Notes under the pieces: generated by a model
What the model saw: only the letters and a program-made list of their open reading frames with translations
Databases searched by the model: none
Told to the model about the DNA's origin: nothing
Position numbers and translations under genes: made by a program
In this document: positions 25,794 to 34,985 of the stretch, piece by piece
Layout of the letters: each line of letters begins with the position of its first letter
Position numbering within the stretch: the stretch's first letter is position 1
Source: Abyssibius alkaniclasticus
Lineage (GTDB): Bacteria; Pseudomonadota; Alphaproteobacteria; Rhodobacterales; Rhodobacteraceae
NCBI RefSeq assembly: GCF_020447305.1
Contig: NZ_CP095732.1
Location: 496,001 to 560,000 of the forward strand
Length of the DNA stretch: 64,000 nt
Reading direction: 5' to 3'

Positions 25794-27068
25794 ATGAGAC
25801 GCAATCAACCGACACGCCGGATCTTTCTGGCCGGAACCGCCGCCACATTGGCAGCACCCGCCATCCTGTCATCAACCCGGGCCTATGCACAATCGCCAAC
25901 GCTGCGCGTTGGTCATGTCAGCCCGCGGACTGGCCCTTTGGCCGCCTTTGCCGAGGCGGATGACCATATCATCGCGGGCATCCAAGAGGCCTTTGCAGGA
26001 GGCCTGGAAAACAATGGCCGCGCCTGGAATATCGAGATCATCAGCAAGGACAGCCAGTCCAACCCCAACCGCGCCGCGGAAGTCGCGGCCGATCTGATTC
26101 TGGGTGACGAGGTCGACATCATCGTCGCAGCCTCAACGCCGGATACGGTCAACCCCGTGGCGGATCAGGCAGAAATCAACGACGTGCCCTGCATCAGCAC
26201 CGATAGCCCCTGGCAGCCGTATTTCTTTGGGCGCAGCGGCGTGCCGGGCGTGGGGTTCCAAAGCACCTATCACTTCTTCTTCGGAATCGAAGACTGGATC
26301 GCCGCGACATTGGGCATGTGGGGCGGCGTTGATGTCGGCACACAGGTTGCGGGCATGTTCCCCAATGACGCCGATGGCAATGCCTTTGGCGATGCGCAGA
26401 ACGGCCTGCCACCGGCAATGACGGCGGCGGGCTATACAATCACCGATCCGGGCCGTTACCAGCCCCTGACCGATGATTTCTCAAACCAGATTGCCGCCTT
26501 CAAAGAAGCGGGCTGCACGATTGTCACTGGCAATATGATCCCACCTGATTTCGCGACATTCTGGGCGCAGGCAGCGCAGCAGGGCTTCAATCCGAAGATT
26601 GTGACCATTGGCAAGGCGCTGCTGTTCCCTTCGGTTATCGAAAGCCTTGGCGCGCGTGGTGACGGGCTGACGACCGAGGTCTGGTGGTCACCTGATCATC
26701 CGTTCTCCTCTTCGCTGACCGGGGTCAGCGCGCGCGATCTGACGGCGGGCTACACCTCGGCAACCGGGCGGCCCTGGACACAGCCTATCGGGTTCAAACA
26801 TGCGCTGTTCGAGGTGGTCGCCGATGTTGTCCAACGGTCCGAGGATCTTGAGGATCCGGCAGCCATTGTTGCGGCGATTGCGTCAACGAACCTTGATACG
26901 ATTGTGGGCAATGTGAACTGGGACAATGGCCCGATCAACAATGTCACCAAGACACCGCTTGTTGCAGGCCAGTGGCAGAAAGCGGGCGATGGCTTCGATC
27001 TCAAGATCGTTGCAAATGCCGGCCAGCCGCATATTCCGCTGACGGGCGAACTCAAGCTGCTTGGCTAA
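25794..27068 (+). CDS. LIV-type ABC transporter substrate-binding protein (Tat-exported)
   Basis: A 424-residue periplasmic binding protein of the branched-chain amino acid/urea/amide class (Peripla_BP_6). The signal peptide carries a twin-arginine motif (TRRIFLAG) and ends near TRAYAQ. The mature part begins LRVGHVSPRTGPLAAFAEAD and includes DEVDIIVAASTPDTVNPVADQAE. The start at 25794 has GGGAGGA 5 bases upstream. Relatives carry aromatic acids, amides or short acids as well as amino acids, so leucine is not implied. It is followed by the hairpin at 27076 and then the ATPase and permease genes of the same importer. Confidence 0.85.
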   Translation: MRRNQPTRRIFLAGTAATLAAPAILSSTRAYAQSPTLRVGHVSPRTGPLAAFAEADDHIIAGIQEAFAGGLENNGRAWNIEIISKDSQSNPNRAAEVAADLILGDEVDIIVAASTPDTVNPVADQAEINDVPCISTDSPWQPYFFGRSGVPGVGFQSTYHFFFGIEDWIAATLGMWGGVDVGTQVAGMFPNDADGNAFGDAQNGLPPAMTAAGYTITDPGRYQPLTDDFSNQIAAFKEAGCTIVTGNMIPPDFATFWAQAAQQGFNPKIVTIGKALLFPSVIESLGARGDGLTTEVWWSPDHPFSSSLTGVSARDLTAGYTSATGRPWTQPIGFKHALFEVVADVVQRSEDLEDPAAIVAAIASTNLDTIVGNVNWDNGPINNVTKTPLVAGQWQKAGDGFDLKIVANAGQPHIPLTGELKLLG

Positions 27069-27075
27069 CGACAAT

Positions 27076-27097
27076 GGGCGGCGTTTATGCGCCGCCC
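27076..27097 (+). terminator. Hairpin after the binding-protein gene
   Basis: GGGCGGCG (27076-27083) and CGCCGCCC (27090-27097) form a perfect 8-base-pair stem with a 6-base loop, 7 bases after the binding-protein stop and before the first ATPase gene. No T-run follows, so it probably stabilises upstream mRNA or causes partial termination. Confidence 0.65.
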
Positions 27098-27121
27098 CAA
27101 CTTCCCGTTTGAAAGAATATC

Positions 27122-27847
27122 ATGGCTTTGCTGCGGCTGAATTCAGTTCAGAAATCTTTCGGCGCCGTCACGGTGGCCGACCAGCTCAGCTATGACGTTG
27201 TGCAGGGCGAGGCGCTTGGGGTAATCGGGCCGAATGGCGCGGGCAAAACCTCGATGTTCAACCTGATCACCGGCACGCTGGCGCCCGATCGCGGGCAGGT
27301 CTGGTTTGACGGTCACGACATTACCGCGCTGTCCTCGGCCCGACGGTGCCGTGCGGGGGTTGCGCGCAGCTTTCAGGTGCCGCAGCCTTTTTCGGGCATG
27401 ACGGTGTTTGAAAACGCGATGATCGCCGCCACGCAGGCGGCCAGGCTGCACGGCGCTCAGGCCGAGCGGTTTTGTCTGGAGGTTCTGGACCAGACCGAAC
27501 TGCTGCCAAAGGCCAATACTCTTGCTGGCCGCCTGACATTGCTGGAGCGCAAGCGCCTGGAACTGACCCGCGCGCTTTGTGCCAAACCAAGGCTGCTTTT
27601 GCTTGACGAAATCGCCGGCGGCCTGACCGAAGCCGAATGCGCCTCGCTGGTGCAGACCATCAAGGACATCCATGCCTCCGGTGTCACCATCATTTGGATC
27701 GAACATGTGGTTCACGCGCTTCTGGCCGTTGTGGACCGGCTGATCGTGATCGATTTTGGCAAGAAAATCGCCGAGGGCGCGCCGCAGGCGATTATGGCCA
27801 GCCCGCAAGTGCAAGAAATTTATCTGGGGATTGATGTCGATGGATAA
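27122..27847 (+). CDS. LIV-type ABC transporter ATPase (LivG-like)
   Basis: A 241-residue ATPase with Walker A GPNGAGKTS near residue 38, the Q-loop region VARSFQVPQPFSGMTVFEN, Walker B LLLLDEIAGGL, and H-loop IIWIEHVVHALL. The signature region reads RLTLLERKRLELTRAL where LivG usually has LSYGQQRRLEIARAL, so the canonical signature Gly residues are missing. This resembles a motor with one weakened site. It overlaps the LivF-like gene by 8 bases. It powers the importer encoded by this operon. Confidence 0.85.
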   Translation: MALLRLNSVQKSFGAVTVADQLSYDVVQGEALGVIGPNGAGKTSMFNLITGTLAPDRGQVWFDGHDITALSSARRCRAGVARSFQVPQPFSGMTVFENAMIAATQAARLHGAQAERFCLEVLDQTELLPKANTLAGRLTLLERKRLELTRALCAKPRLLLLDEIAGGLTEAECASLVQTIKDIHASGVTIIWIEHVVHALLAVVDRLIVIDFGKKIAEGAPQAIMASPQVQEIYLGIDVDG

Positions 27848-28547
27848 GGCGCTTCTTTCCATGCGGGGGCTGAACGCCCATTACAACGATTTTCAGGCGC
27901 TCTATGGCGTGGATATGACGGTCGCCGAGGGCGAGGTTCTGGCGATTATCGGCGCGAATGGCGCGGGCAAAACCACGCTGATGCGCTCGATCACCGGCCT
28001 GCTGAAAAACGCGGCGGGGCAGATCAGCTACCGTGGGAAAGACATCAGCAGGTTTCGCGCCGACGAGGTGGCATCGCTTGGCATTGCAATGGTTCCCGAA
28101 GGGCGGCAGTTGTTCCCCTCGCTGAGTGTTGAAGAGAACCTGATGATCGGCGGGCAGGTTGGCCGCAAGGGGCCGTGGAACTTGACCGCGGTGCAAAAGC
28201 TGTTTCCGATTCTGAAAGACCGCCGCCATGTCCCCGCCACGGCCCTGTCCGGCGGCCAACAGCAGATGGTGGCAATCGGGCGTGCGCTGATGGCGAACCC
28301 CGATTTGATCCTGTTCGATGAAATCAGCCTCGGCCTTGCTCCGATCATCATCAAGGACATTTATGACGCGCTTCCCGGAATTATCGGCGAAGGCATGAGC
28401 GCGATGATCGTGGAACAGGATATTTCCAAGGCGCTGTCGGTGTCGTCGCGGGTTTACTGCCTGCAAGAGGGGCGCGTTTCGCTTGAAGGGCAATCGGACA
28501 AAATTGCGCGCGCCGAAATTTCGCGCGCCTATTTCGGGATAGAATGA
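27840..28547 (+). CDS. LIV-type ABC transporter ATPase (LivF-like)
   Basis: A 235-residue ATPase with Walker A GANGAGKTT, Q-loop VPEGRQLFPSLSVEENL, signature LSGGQQQM, Walker B LILFDEISLGL and the LivF-type VEQDISKAL block. The ATG at 27840 lies 9 bases after GGGGA and overlaps the end of the LivG-like gene. An ATG at 27834 is too close to that site. It pairs with the LivG-like protein as the second ATPase. Confidence 0.87.
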   Translation: MDKALLSMRGLNAHYNDFQALYGVDMTVAEGEVLAIIGANGAGKTTLMRSITGLLKNAAGQISYRGKDISRFRADEVASLGIAMVPEGRQLFPSLSVEENLMIGGQVGRKGPWNLTAVQKLFPILKDRRHVPATALSGGQQQMVAIGRALMANPDLILFDEISLGLAPIIIKDIYDALPGIIGEGMSAMIVEQDISKALSVSSRVYCLQEGRVSLEGQSDKIARAEISRAYFGIE

Positions 28548-28548
28548 C

Positions 28549-29412
28549 ATGGAATGGCTGAATGCGATTGTGCAGGGCACCTTGCTGGGCGGGCTTTATG
28601 CGCTGTTCGCGGCGGGACTGTCATTGATTTTCGGGGTCATGCGCCTTGTCAATATCGCGCATGGAGACCTGATCATTCTGGCGGCCTATCTTGGCCTGAG
28701 CGTAACAGCGGTGCTGGGTATTCACCCGTTGATGGCGCTGTTGCTGGTCGTGCCCGCAATGGGGTTGATCGGCTATGCGCTGCAACGCGGCATCTTGAAC
28801 CAGACTTTGGGCGACGATCTGCTGCCGCCGCTGCTGGTCACATTCGGCCTGTCTGTCATCTTGCAAAACGGTTTGCTCGAAATCTATACGGCTGACCCGC
28901 AGAAAATGGATGCCGGGGTGCTGGAAACCGCCAGCTTCGATGTGGCCGGCCTGACAGTTGGGATGCTGCCCGTTCTGACATTCGCAATGGCGGTTGCCGT
29001 GATCTGGGGGCTGCAATGGACCTTCTATCGCACATCCCTTGGCCGCGCCTTCCGCGCCGTATCCGACAATCAGGATATCGCACAGCTGATGGGGTTGAAC
29101 CGCAGGCATATCTTCGGCCTTGCAATGGCACTGGCGCTTGCTGTGACCGCGATTGCCGGCATTTTGCTGGGCATTCGCACCAGTTTTGACCCTTCCGTCG
29201 GCGGCGGTCGCCTGATCTTCGGGTTTGAGGCCGTGATCATCGGTGGCCTTGGGAACCTTTGGGGGACATTGGCGGGCGGGGTCATTCTGGGCGTAGCCCA
29301 GACCATCGGCGCCAAGATCGACCCGGGCTGGCAGGTTCTGTCCGGCCATATCGTGTTCCTGCTGATCCTGGCCGTGCGGCCGAGGGGTCTTTTCCCGAGG
29401 ATATCGGGATGA
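28549..29412 (+). CDS. LIV-type ABC transporter permease (LivH-like)
   Basis: A 287-residue inner-membrane protein with about eight hydrophobic segments. Family blocks are NAIVQGTLLGGLYALFAAGLS at the N-terminus, FGVMRLVNIAHGDLI and FRAVSDNQDIAQLMGLN (the ATPase-contact loop), ending in AVRPRGLFPRISG. It starts 1 base after the LivF-like stop and ends overlapping the LivM-like start (ATGA). With that protein it forms the membrane channel. Confidence 0.88.
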   Translation: MEWLNAIVQGTLLGGLYALFAAGLSLIFGVMRLVNIAHGDLIILAAYLGLSVTAVLGIHPLMALLLVVPAMGLIGYALQRGILNQTLGDDLLPPLLVTFGLSVILQNGLLEIYTADPQKMDAGVLETASFDVAGLTVGMLPVLTFAMAVAVIWGLQWTFYRTSLGRAFRAVSDNQDIAQLMGLNRRHIFGLAMALALAVTAIAGILLGIRTSFDPSVGGGRLIFGFEAVIIGGLGNLWGTLAGGVILGVAQTIGAKIDPGWQVLSGHIVFLLILAVRPRGLFPRISG

Positions 29413-30434
29413 GCGTTCAAAATCATATCGTATCGCGCGGGTCTCAGGCGGCGCGTATCGCGGCCATTCTTGGCGCCCTGATACTGGTGCTGCTGATCGC
29501 GGCACCGTGGTGGGCGGGGCGGGCCGACATGCGCCTGATGGGCGAGATTTTCCTGTATCTGGCGCTGGCATCGCTTTGGAACCTGATGGCGGGCTATGCG
29601 GGCCTTGTATCGGTGGGCCAGCAAGCCTTTGTCGGCTTTGGCGGCTACATGTTGTTCGCCCTGACAATCTTTGGCGGGCTGCCCCCGATCGTCGCCATAT
29701 GCGCGGCTGGTATTCTGGGCGCGCTTTTGGCCGTGCCGATGGCCGTTCTCATCTTCCGTCTGCGGGGCGCCTATTTTGCGATTGGCACCTGGGTCTTTGC
29801 CGAGATCTTTCGTTTGTCATTCGCGCAGATGTCGAGCCTGGGCGGCGGGTCGGGTTCATCATTGCCCGTGGATATCGTCAGATCACTGGCAGAGTCGCGC
29901 GATGGGCGCGAAGCACTCAGCTATTGGCTGGCGCTTGGCATGGCGGTGCTGGTAATCGCGGCGGTATATCTGTTCCTGCGCTCGCGCAACGGTCTGGCGC
30001 TGACCGCCATTCGCGACAACGAACTGGCGGCAGGCTCGCTCGGGATTGATATCTGGCGGACAAAATTCGTGGTCTATGTCGTTACCGCTGGGCTGACGAC
30101 ACTGGTTGGCGCGCTGATCTTTCTGCAAAAACTCCGCATCTCGCCGGATGCGGCCTTCAGCGTGAACGACTGGACGGCCTTTGTGATCTTCATCGTCGTG
30201 ATTGGCGGCATCGGCACGATCGAGGGGCCGATCATCGGCACGCTGATCTTCTTTGCCTTGCGCGAAACGCTCGCCGATCTGGGCACGATCTACCTGATCG
30301 TTCTGGGCATTGTGGCGATTGTTGTGATGCTCAAGGCGCCCAAAGGCGTTTGGGGCCTCATTCGCGCACGATTTGACCTTCAACTTTTCCCGCTGAGCTA
30401 CCGTGTTCGGCAAAATGACAAACTGGCGGACTGA
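29409..30434 (+). CDS. LIV-type ABC transporter permease (LivM-like)
   Basis: A 341-residue inner-membrane protein. The ATG at 29409 overlaps the preceding stop, which decides the start although the frame is open from 29259. LivM blocks are WNLMAGYAGLVSVGQQAFVGFGGY, FRLRGAYFAIGTWVFAEIFRL, LTAIRDNELAAGSLGIDI (ATPase contact) and GGIGTIEGPIIGTLIFF. It completes a five-gene importer (binding protein, two ATPases, two permeases) inside the IclR-controlled run. Confidence 0.88.
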   Translation: MSVQNHIVSRGSQAARIAAILGALILVLLIAAPWWAGRADMRLMGEIFLYLALASLWNLMAGYAGLVSVGQQAFVGFGGYMLFALTIFGGLPPIVAICAAGILGALLAVPMAVLIFRLRGAYFAIGTWVFAEIFRLSFAQMSSLGGGSGSSLPVDIVRSLAESRDGREALSYWLALGMAVLVIAAVYLFLRSRNGLALTAIRDNELAAGSLGIDIWRTKFVVYVVTAGLTTLVGALIFLQKLRISPDAAFSVNDWTAFVIFIVVIGGIGTIEGPIIGTLIFFALRETLADLGTIYLIVLGIVAIVVMLKAPKGVWGLIRARFDLQLFPLSYRVRQNDKLAD

Positions 30435-30438
30435 ATTC

Positions 30439-31377
30439 ATGGCCAAGAAAACCAAGACAATCATCACATGCGCCATCACAGGTGCCATTCACACGCCGAC
30501 CATGTCGGACGCCCTGCCCTATACCTATGACGATATCGCGCGTCAGGCGATGGAGGCTGCCGAGGCCGGCGCCGCGATCCTGCATCTTCATGCGCGCGAC
30601 AATGAAACCGGCGCGCCATCTGTCGATGTCAAGGATTTCCAACCTTTCCTGCCACGGATCAAGCAGGCTTCGGATGCCGTTGTCAACATTTCGACCGGCG
30701 GCTCGCTGACCCTGTCCATCCAGGACCGTATCACCCCGGCCAAGACGTTCTCGCCGGAAATGTGTTCCATGAACATGGGGTCGATGAACTTTTCCTTTCA
30801 TCCGCTTGCCCAGCGCTATGGCGATGACGACTGGAAGTTTGATTGGGAAAAGGATTACGTCAAAAATTCCGACGGCAACATCTTTCGCAACACATTCCGC
30901 GACATCAAGGAAGCGGCCGAAACGCTGGCACCGCATGGTGTGAAATTCGAGCATGAATGCTATGATGTCGGGCATCTCTATAACCTGAAATTCTGCATGG
31001 ATATCGGCCTGTTCAAGGCACCGGTATTTATCCAGTTCATTTTCGGAATTCTGGGCGGCATCGGGCCGGAGGTTGACAACCTTGTCTTCATGAAGCGCAC
31101 GGCCGACCGGTTGTTCGGCGATGATTATCGCTGGTCGGTGCTTGGAGCGGGTGGTGCGCAGATGTCGCTGGCCACGACCGCCAGCCAGATGGGCGGCCAT
31201 GTGCGCGTTGGGCTGGAGGACAGCCTGTTTATTTCGCGCGGCAAGATCGCCACAAGCAACGCCCAGCAGGTTGCCAAGATCCGCCGCATTGTCGAGGATC
31301 TGGGCTGCGAGGTGGCAACACCCGACGAAGCCCGCGAAATTCTAGACCTCAAAGGGGGCGACAAGGTCGCCTTTTAA
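30439..31377 (+). CDS. Beta-keto acid cleavage enzyme (BKACE, DUF849)
   Basis: A 312-residue (beta/alpha)8 enzyme. BKACE proteins condense a beta-keto acid with acetyl-CoA and split it to acetoacetate plus a new CoA ester (or acetoacetyl-CoA plus an acid), using Zn. Seen are ITCAITGAIHTPTMS at the N-terminus, HLHARDNETGAPS with the metal-binding His pair, VNISTGGS, and the terminal GGHVRVGLEDSLF. The start at 30439 follows the LivM-like stop by 4 bases, with GGCGGA upstream. Known members cleave 3-keto-5-aminohexanoate, dehydrocarnitine and similar acids. The neighbouring dehydrogenases and importer make it the central catabolic step here. Confidence 0.88.
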   Translation: MAKKTKTIITCAITGAIHTPTMSDALPYTYDDIARQAMEAAEAGAAILHLHARDNETGAPSVDVKDFQPFLPRIKQASDAVVNISTGGSLTLSIQDRITPAKTFSPEMCSMNMGSMNFSFHPLAQRYGDDDWKFDWEKDYVKNSDGNIFRNTFRDIKEAAETLAPHGVKFEHECYDVGHLYNLKFCMDIGLFKAPVFIQFIFGILGGIGPEVDNLVFMKRTADRLFGDDYRWSVLGAGGAQMSLATTASQMGGHVRVGLEDSLFISRGKIATSNAQQVAKIRRIVEDLGCEVATPDEAREILDLKGGDKVAF

Positions 31378-31385
31378 GGAGAGAA

Positions 31386-32198
31386 ATGCCGGAAATTGAA
31401 CCCCAGGACCAAAGCCTGAAGGCCCTGACAGGCCTGCATCTTTGGCACGCGCCCATGTCGAGCTGCTCGCAGCGCGTTCGCATTGTTATGGCCGAAACCG
31501 GCCAGAATTTTGAAAGCCACGAGGTCAACCTGGAGCGTGGCGAACATGCCTCCGAGGCCTATCAGGCCATCCATCCGAAAGGGGTTGTGCCGGCTTTGGT
31601 CGATAACGGGCATCTGATCATCGAAAGCATCGATATCATTCAGCATGTCGCGGGCAAAGACAGCCCGTTGATGAAGGCCGCCTCTCACGAGATTCTGGCA
31701 AGGGCCGATGCGGCCCAGGCAGACCTGAAGCTGTTGACCTTCGAATTCCTGTTTCGCGGCGCACCGGCCAAGCCCGACGCGGCTGTGCAAGCCTTTCAGC
31801 GCAACCACAAGAATGCCTGGCTGACCAGCTTCCACCGCGATTTTGCCGCCGGATTTGACCGTGATCGCATAGAACAGGCCGTTGCCCGGACCCGCGATGA
31901 TTTCGAATTTCTGGACGCGCGGCTAAGCGACGGGCGGGTGTTTCTGGCTGGCGAGCAGATGTCACTGGAAGACGTGGCCTGGATGCCGAATGCGCATCGG
32001 TTTCAGCTGATGGGCTGGCCGTTTCAGCGCACGGCACATCTTGCCAAATGGTTTGAACGCATGAAACAGCGCCCGAGCTACCGCAAAGGCCTGTCCGAAT
32101 GGGAGAACCCGGCCGCCATAGCCATGTTCACGGCATATTCCGCCAAACGACAGGCAGAAGGCACGGGCATCACATCCTTTGCCGGCCTGAGCGCCTAG
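31386..32198 (+). CDS. Glutathione S-transferase-like protein
   Basis: A 270-residue GST-fold protein. The N-terminal thioredoxin-like domain (about 15-95) has LWHAPMSSCSQRVRIVMAETG with the SSCSQR active-site region (Ser/Cys near residues 25-27), then GVVPALVDNG (cis-Pro) and IIESIDIIQHV (glutathione gamma-Glu binding). The helical C-terminal domain has GRVFLAGEQMSLEDVAWMPN. It is longer than most GSTs by a C-terminal extension of about 40 residues. It starts 8 bases after the BKACE stop as the last gene of the run. It could be a glutathione-dependent isomerase, dehalogenase or ether-cleaving enzyme; which one cannot be read. Confidence 0.8.
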   Translation: MPEIEPQDQSLKALTGLHLWHAPMSSCSQRVRIVMAETGQNFESHEVNLERGEHASEAYQAIHPKGVVPALVDNGHLIIESIDIIQHVAGKDSPLMKAASHEILARADAAQADLKLLTFEFLFRGAPAKPDAAVQAFQRNHKNAWLTSFHRDFAAGFDRDRIEQAVARTRDDFEFLDARLSDGRVFLAGEQMSLEDVAWMPNAHRFQLMGWPFQRTAHLAKWFERMKQRPSYRKGLSEWENPAAIAMFTAYSAKRQAEGTGITSFAGLSA

Positions 32199-32387
32199 CG
32201 CGCGGATCATATCGGCCGCGAAAAGCCACGACTGCGACCGTGGCCTCGGGCAATGGGCGCAAGAGCGGCAGGTGTTACCCGGGCAAACCACCGGCGCGAT
32301 TGCACTTGCCATGCCGGCACCGATTGGCGCAGATTTGGCATGGTTTCATCACGCGCAATTTCGGGGACCCACCCGCTTTGCAAAAGG

Positions 32388-33317
32388 ATGCTGCGGTTGA
32401 AGAAGTATCATCTCCCGGCCCTGTCGCAGCTTCACACCTTCGAGGCGGTCGCGCGCTGGCTTAGCTTTACGCGCGCCGCAGACGAGCTTTGCCTGACGCA
32501 AAGCGCCGTGAGCCGCCAGATCAAGGGGCTGGAGGCAAATATCGGCCGGCAGCTCTTTCGCCGAAAGCACCGCGCGATTGAATTGACCGCTGAGGGCCAG
32601 AGGCTGTTTGACGCCGTCACCCGCGGGCTGGATGAAATTGCGCTTTGCCTGGGCGCATTGCGCGCCGCGGTTGATACGCCGCAAATAACGGTCGCGGCTT
32701 CGGTTGCGTTTTCCTATTACTGGCTGATGCCGCGGCTCGAACGGTTCAGCGAACGGTTTCCCGCAATCGATCTGCGCATTCTTGCATCTGACCAGATGGT
32801 TGATCTGACCAGGGGTGATGCCGATATTGCCGTGCTTTTTGGCGAAGGCGGCTGGGATGGGCTGGAAACCCGACCGTTGTTTGGCGAGCGGGTCTATCCT
32901 GTGTGCAGCCCCGGCTATCTGCGCGCGCATCCGGAACTCAAGACCCCGCAGGACCTGCTGGCACAGACCTTGCTGCATCTGGATGGCGGCGGGAATATCT
33001 GGGGCGCGGTCGATTGGGGGAAATGGCTTGCCAGGCAGGGCGTGACCGCCCAGCCCCAACGCAAGGGCATTCGCCTCAACAGCTACCCGATGGCGCTTCA
33101 AGGCGCGGAATCCGGGCGCGGGATAGCCCTGGGATGGAGCTATATCACCGATGAGATGCTGGCCGACGGGCGCTTGGTTTGCCCCGTTGAAAAGGTGCTG
33201 GAAACCCGGAATGTCTACCATATCGGCGCAACAGCAACACGGATGCAGGACCCTTCGGTTCGCCATTTCTTTGAATGGATCATGGAAGAAGTTCCGGCGC
33301 GCGCCGGTTTCGCATGA
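32388..33317 (+). CDS. LysR-family regulator, GcvA-like
   Basis: A 309-residue LysR protein of the GcvA type: LSQLHTFEAVARWLSFTRAADELCLTQSAVSRQIKGLE is the HTH, and the effector domain has VDLTRGDADIAVLFGEGGWDGLETRPLF and ALGWSYITDEMLADGRLV. An ATG at 32388 is chosen; a TTG at 32397 with AAGG upstream is a possible shorter start, and the open frame to 32253 lacks family similarity. The 190 bases upstream hold no gene. It lies 90 bases before the MttB-like gene in the same direction, so it probably regulates the demethylation pair. Confidence 0.85.
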   Translation: MLRLKKYHLPALSQLHTFEAVARWLSFTRAADELCLTQSAVSRQIKGLEANIGRQLFRRKHRAIELTAEGQRLFDAVTRGLDEIALCLGALRAAVDTPQITVAASVAFSYYWLMPRLERFSERFPAIDLRILASDQMVDLTRGDADIAVLFGEGGWDGLETRPLFGERVYPVCSPGYLRAHPELKTPQDLLAQTLLHLDGGGNIWGAVDWGKWLARQGVTAQPQRKGIRLNSYPMALQGAESGRGIALGWSYITDEMLADGRLVCPVEKVLETRNVYHIGATATRMQDPSVRHFFEWIMEEVPARAGFA

Positions 33318-33407
33318 TCTGGCGGAATGCGTAGCATTCATAATTACCGTTTGAGCGACCTTTTTGCCCGCGCAATGATGATGCCACCTCATTGAAAGGG
33401 TTTTGCC

Positions 33408-34961
33408 ATGTCCCTGGCCACTGTGCAGCGAAGCGGGCGTCGTTCGCGCGGAGGGGTTGAGGCTGCGCCCCTGCGCCCCCCTGTCGCGGCGGGCATGACC
33501 GGCGGGCATTACAAACCCCTGACCGATGCCGAAATGCAGCGCATTCACGATCTGGTTCTGCAATTGCTCGAAGAACTTGGCCTGAGCCAGATCACCCCGA
33601 CGCTTGAAGCGCGCGCGCTGGCAGCGGGCTGCTGGATGGATGACGACGGGCGGCTGCATTTTCCGCGCGCGCTGGTCGAGGATGTCATCGCGCGGTCACG
33701 GCGCAAATTCACCCTGCACGGGATCGACCCGCGCCATGACATTGAAATCGGCGGCAAGCGCGTTCACATGGGCACAGGTGGCGCGGCACCCACGATCATG
33801 GATTTTGACAGCGGCAAATATCGTGAAAGCACGGTCAGCGACCTTTACGACATCGCGCGGCTGGTCGATCAGCTCGACAATATCCATTGGTATCACCGCT
33901 CTGTCGTGGCGCGTGATGCGCAGACCATTCTCGATCTGGATATCAACACGACCTATGCCTGCCTGTCGGGCACCACAAAATCTATCGCCGTAAGCTATAC
34001 CGACAGTGCCAGCGTGCGCGCAGTTATCCCGATGCTTGATGCCGTAGCAGGCGGCGAAGGTAAATACCGCGCGCGCCCGTTTTGCACCGCCGTGTGCTGC
34101 CATGTCGTCCCGCCCATGCGCTTTGCCACCGAAAGCTGTGACGCGCTGGAGGCGGCTGTGCTGGCGGGAATGCCTATCCTTCTGGTTTCGGCAGGCCAGG
34201 CGGGGGCAACGGCCCCTGCCGCCCTTGCGGGGGCGGTGGCACAGGCCTGTGCCGAAGTGCTTGCCGGGCTGGTTTTGTGCAACATTATCGACCCGAATTG
34301 CCGGGGCATCTTTGCCACATGGCCCTTTGTTTCCGACCTGCGCACGGGCGCCATGTCGGGCGGGTCTGGCGAACAGGCGCTGCTTTCGGCGGCGTGCGCC
34401 CAGATGGCGGGGTTCTACGATCTTCCAAACTCGGTGCCCGCGGGCATGACCGATAGCAAGCTGCCCGATTTTCAGGCCGGCGGTGAAAAGGGCTATACCA
34501 TATCGCTTGCCGCGCTTGCGGGTGCAACGATGATCCACGAATGCGCGGGGATGCACGGCTCGCTGATGGGCACGAGCCTTGAAAGCTATGTGCTGGACAA
34601 TGACCTGGTCGGCGCCATCCTGCGCACGGTGCGGGGGATCGAAGTTTCCGAAGACGCGCTCAGCTTTGATGTGATCCGTGGCGTTGTAAAGGGCGAAGGG
34701 CATTATCTGGGCCACCCGCAAACCTTTGCGCGCATGAAATCCGACTATCTTTACCCCCAGATCGCCGACCGTCGTGCGATAAGCGTGTGGGAAGAGGCAG
34801 GCAGCCGCGATGCGCGCGACGTGGCGCGTGACACTGTGCGCAAATTGCTGGGCAGCCATTACCCCGACCATATCCCTGCCAGTGTCGACGCGGCCTTGCG
34901 CAGCGCCTATAACATCATCCTGCCACAACAGCGTATGCGCCCGCATAACGGCATCTGGTAA
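33408..34961 (+). CDS. MttB/COG5598-superfamily methyltransferase, non-pyrrolysine
   Basis: A 517-residue protein of the trimethylamine methyltransferase superfamily, which moves methyl groups from quaternary or tertiary amines to a corrinoid protein in anaerobes. Family blocks are HDLVLQLLEELGLSQITP, MGTGGAAPTIMDF, SGTTKSIAVSY, FATWPFVSDLRTGAMSGGSGEQAL and the C-terminal RMRPHNGIW. There is no in-frame amber codon, so it belongs to the larger non-pyrrolysine group that includes glycine-betaine methyltransferases. No corrinoid-protein gene is seen nearby. The adjacent gene is an FAD demethylase with a folate-binding domain, so methyl groups may go to tetrahydrofolate. Confidence 0.85.
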   Translation: MSLATVQRSGRRSRGGVEAAPLRPPVAAGMTGGHYKPLTDAEMQRIHDLVLQLLEELGLSQITPTLEARALAAGCWMDDDGRLHFPRALVEDVIARSRRKFTLHGIDPRHDIEIGGKRVHMGTGGAAPTIMDFDSGKYRESTVSDLYDIARLVDQLDNIHWYHRSVVARDAQTILDLDINTTYACLSGTTKSIAVSYTDSASVRAVIPMLDAVAGGEGKYRARPFCTAVCCHVVPPMRFATESCDALEAAVLAGMPILLVSAGQAGATAPAALAGAVAQACAEVLAGLVLCNIIDPNCRGIFATWPFVSDLRTGAMSGGSGEQALLSAACAQMAGFYDLPNSVPAGMTDSKLPDFQAGGEKGYTISLAALAGATMIHECAGMHGSLMGTSLESYVLDNDLVGAILRTVRGIEVSEDALSFDVIRGVVKGEGHYLGHPQTFARMKSDYLYPQIADRRAISVWEEAGSRDARDVARDTVRKLLGSHYPDHIPASVDAALRSAYNIILPQQRMRPHNGIW

Positions 34962-34985
34962 CGCCAGACCTGAAAGGATAAAGCC

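Noticed and set aside
33408-34961. Pyrrolysine-containing MttB
   Set aside because: The reading frame is continuous with no in-frame TAG, so pyrrolysine is not used.
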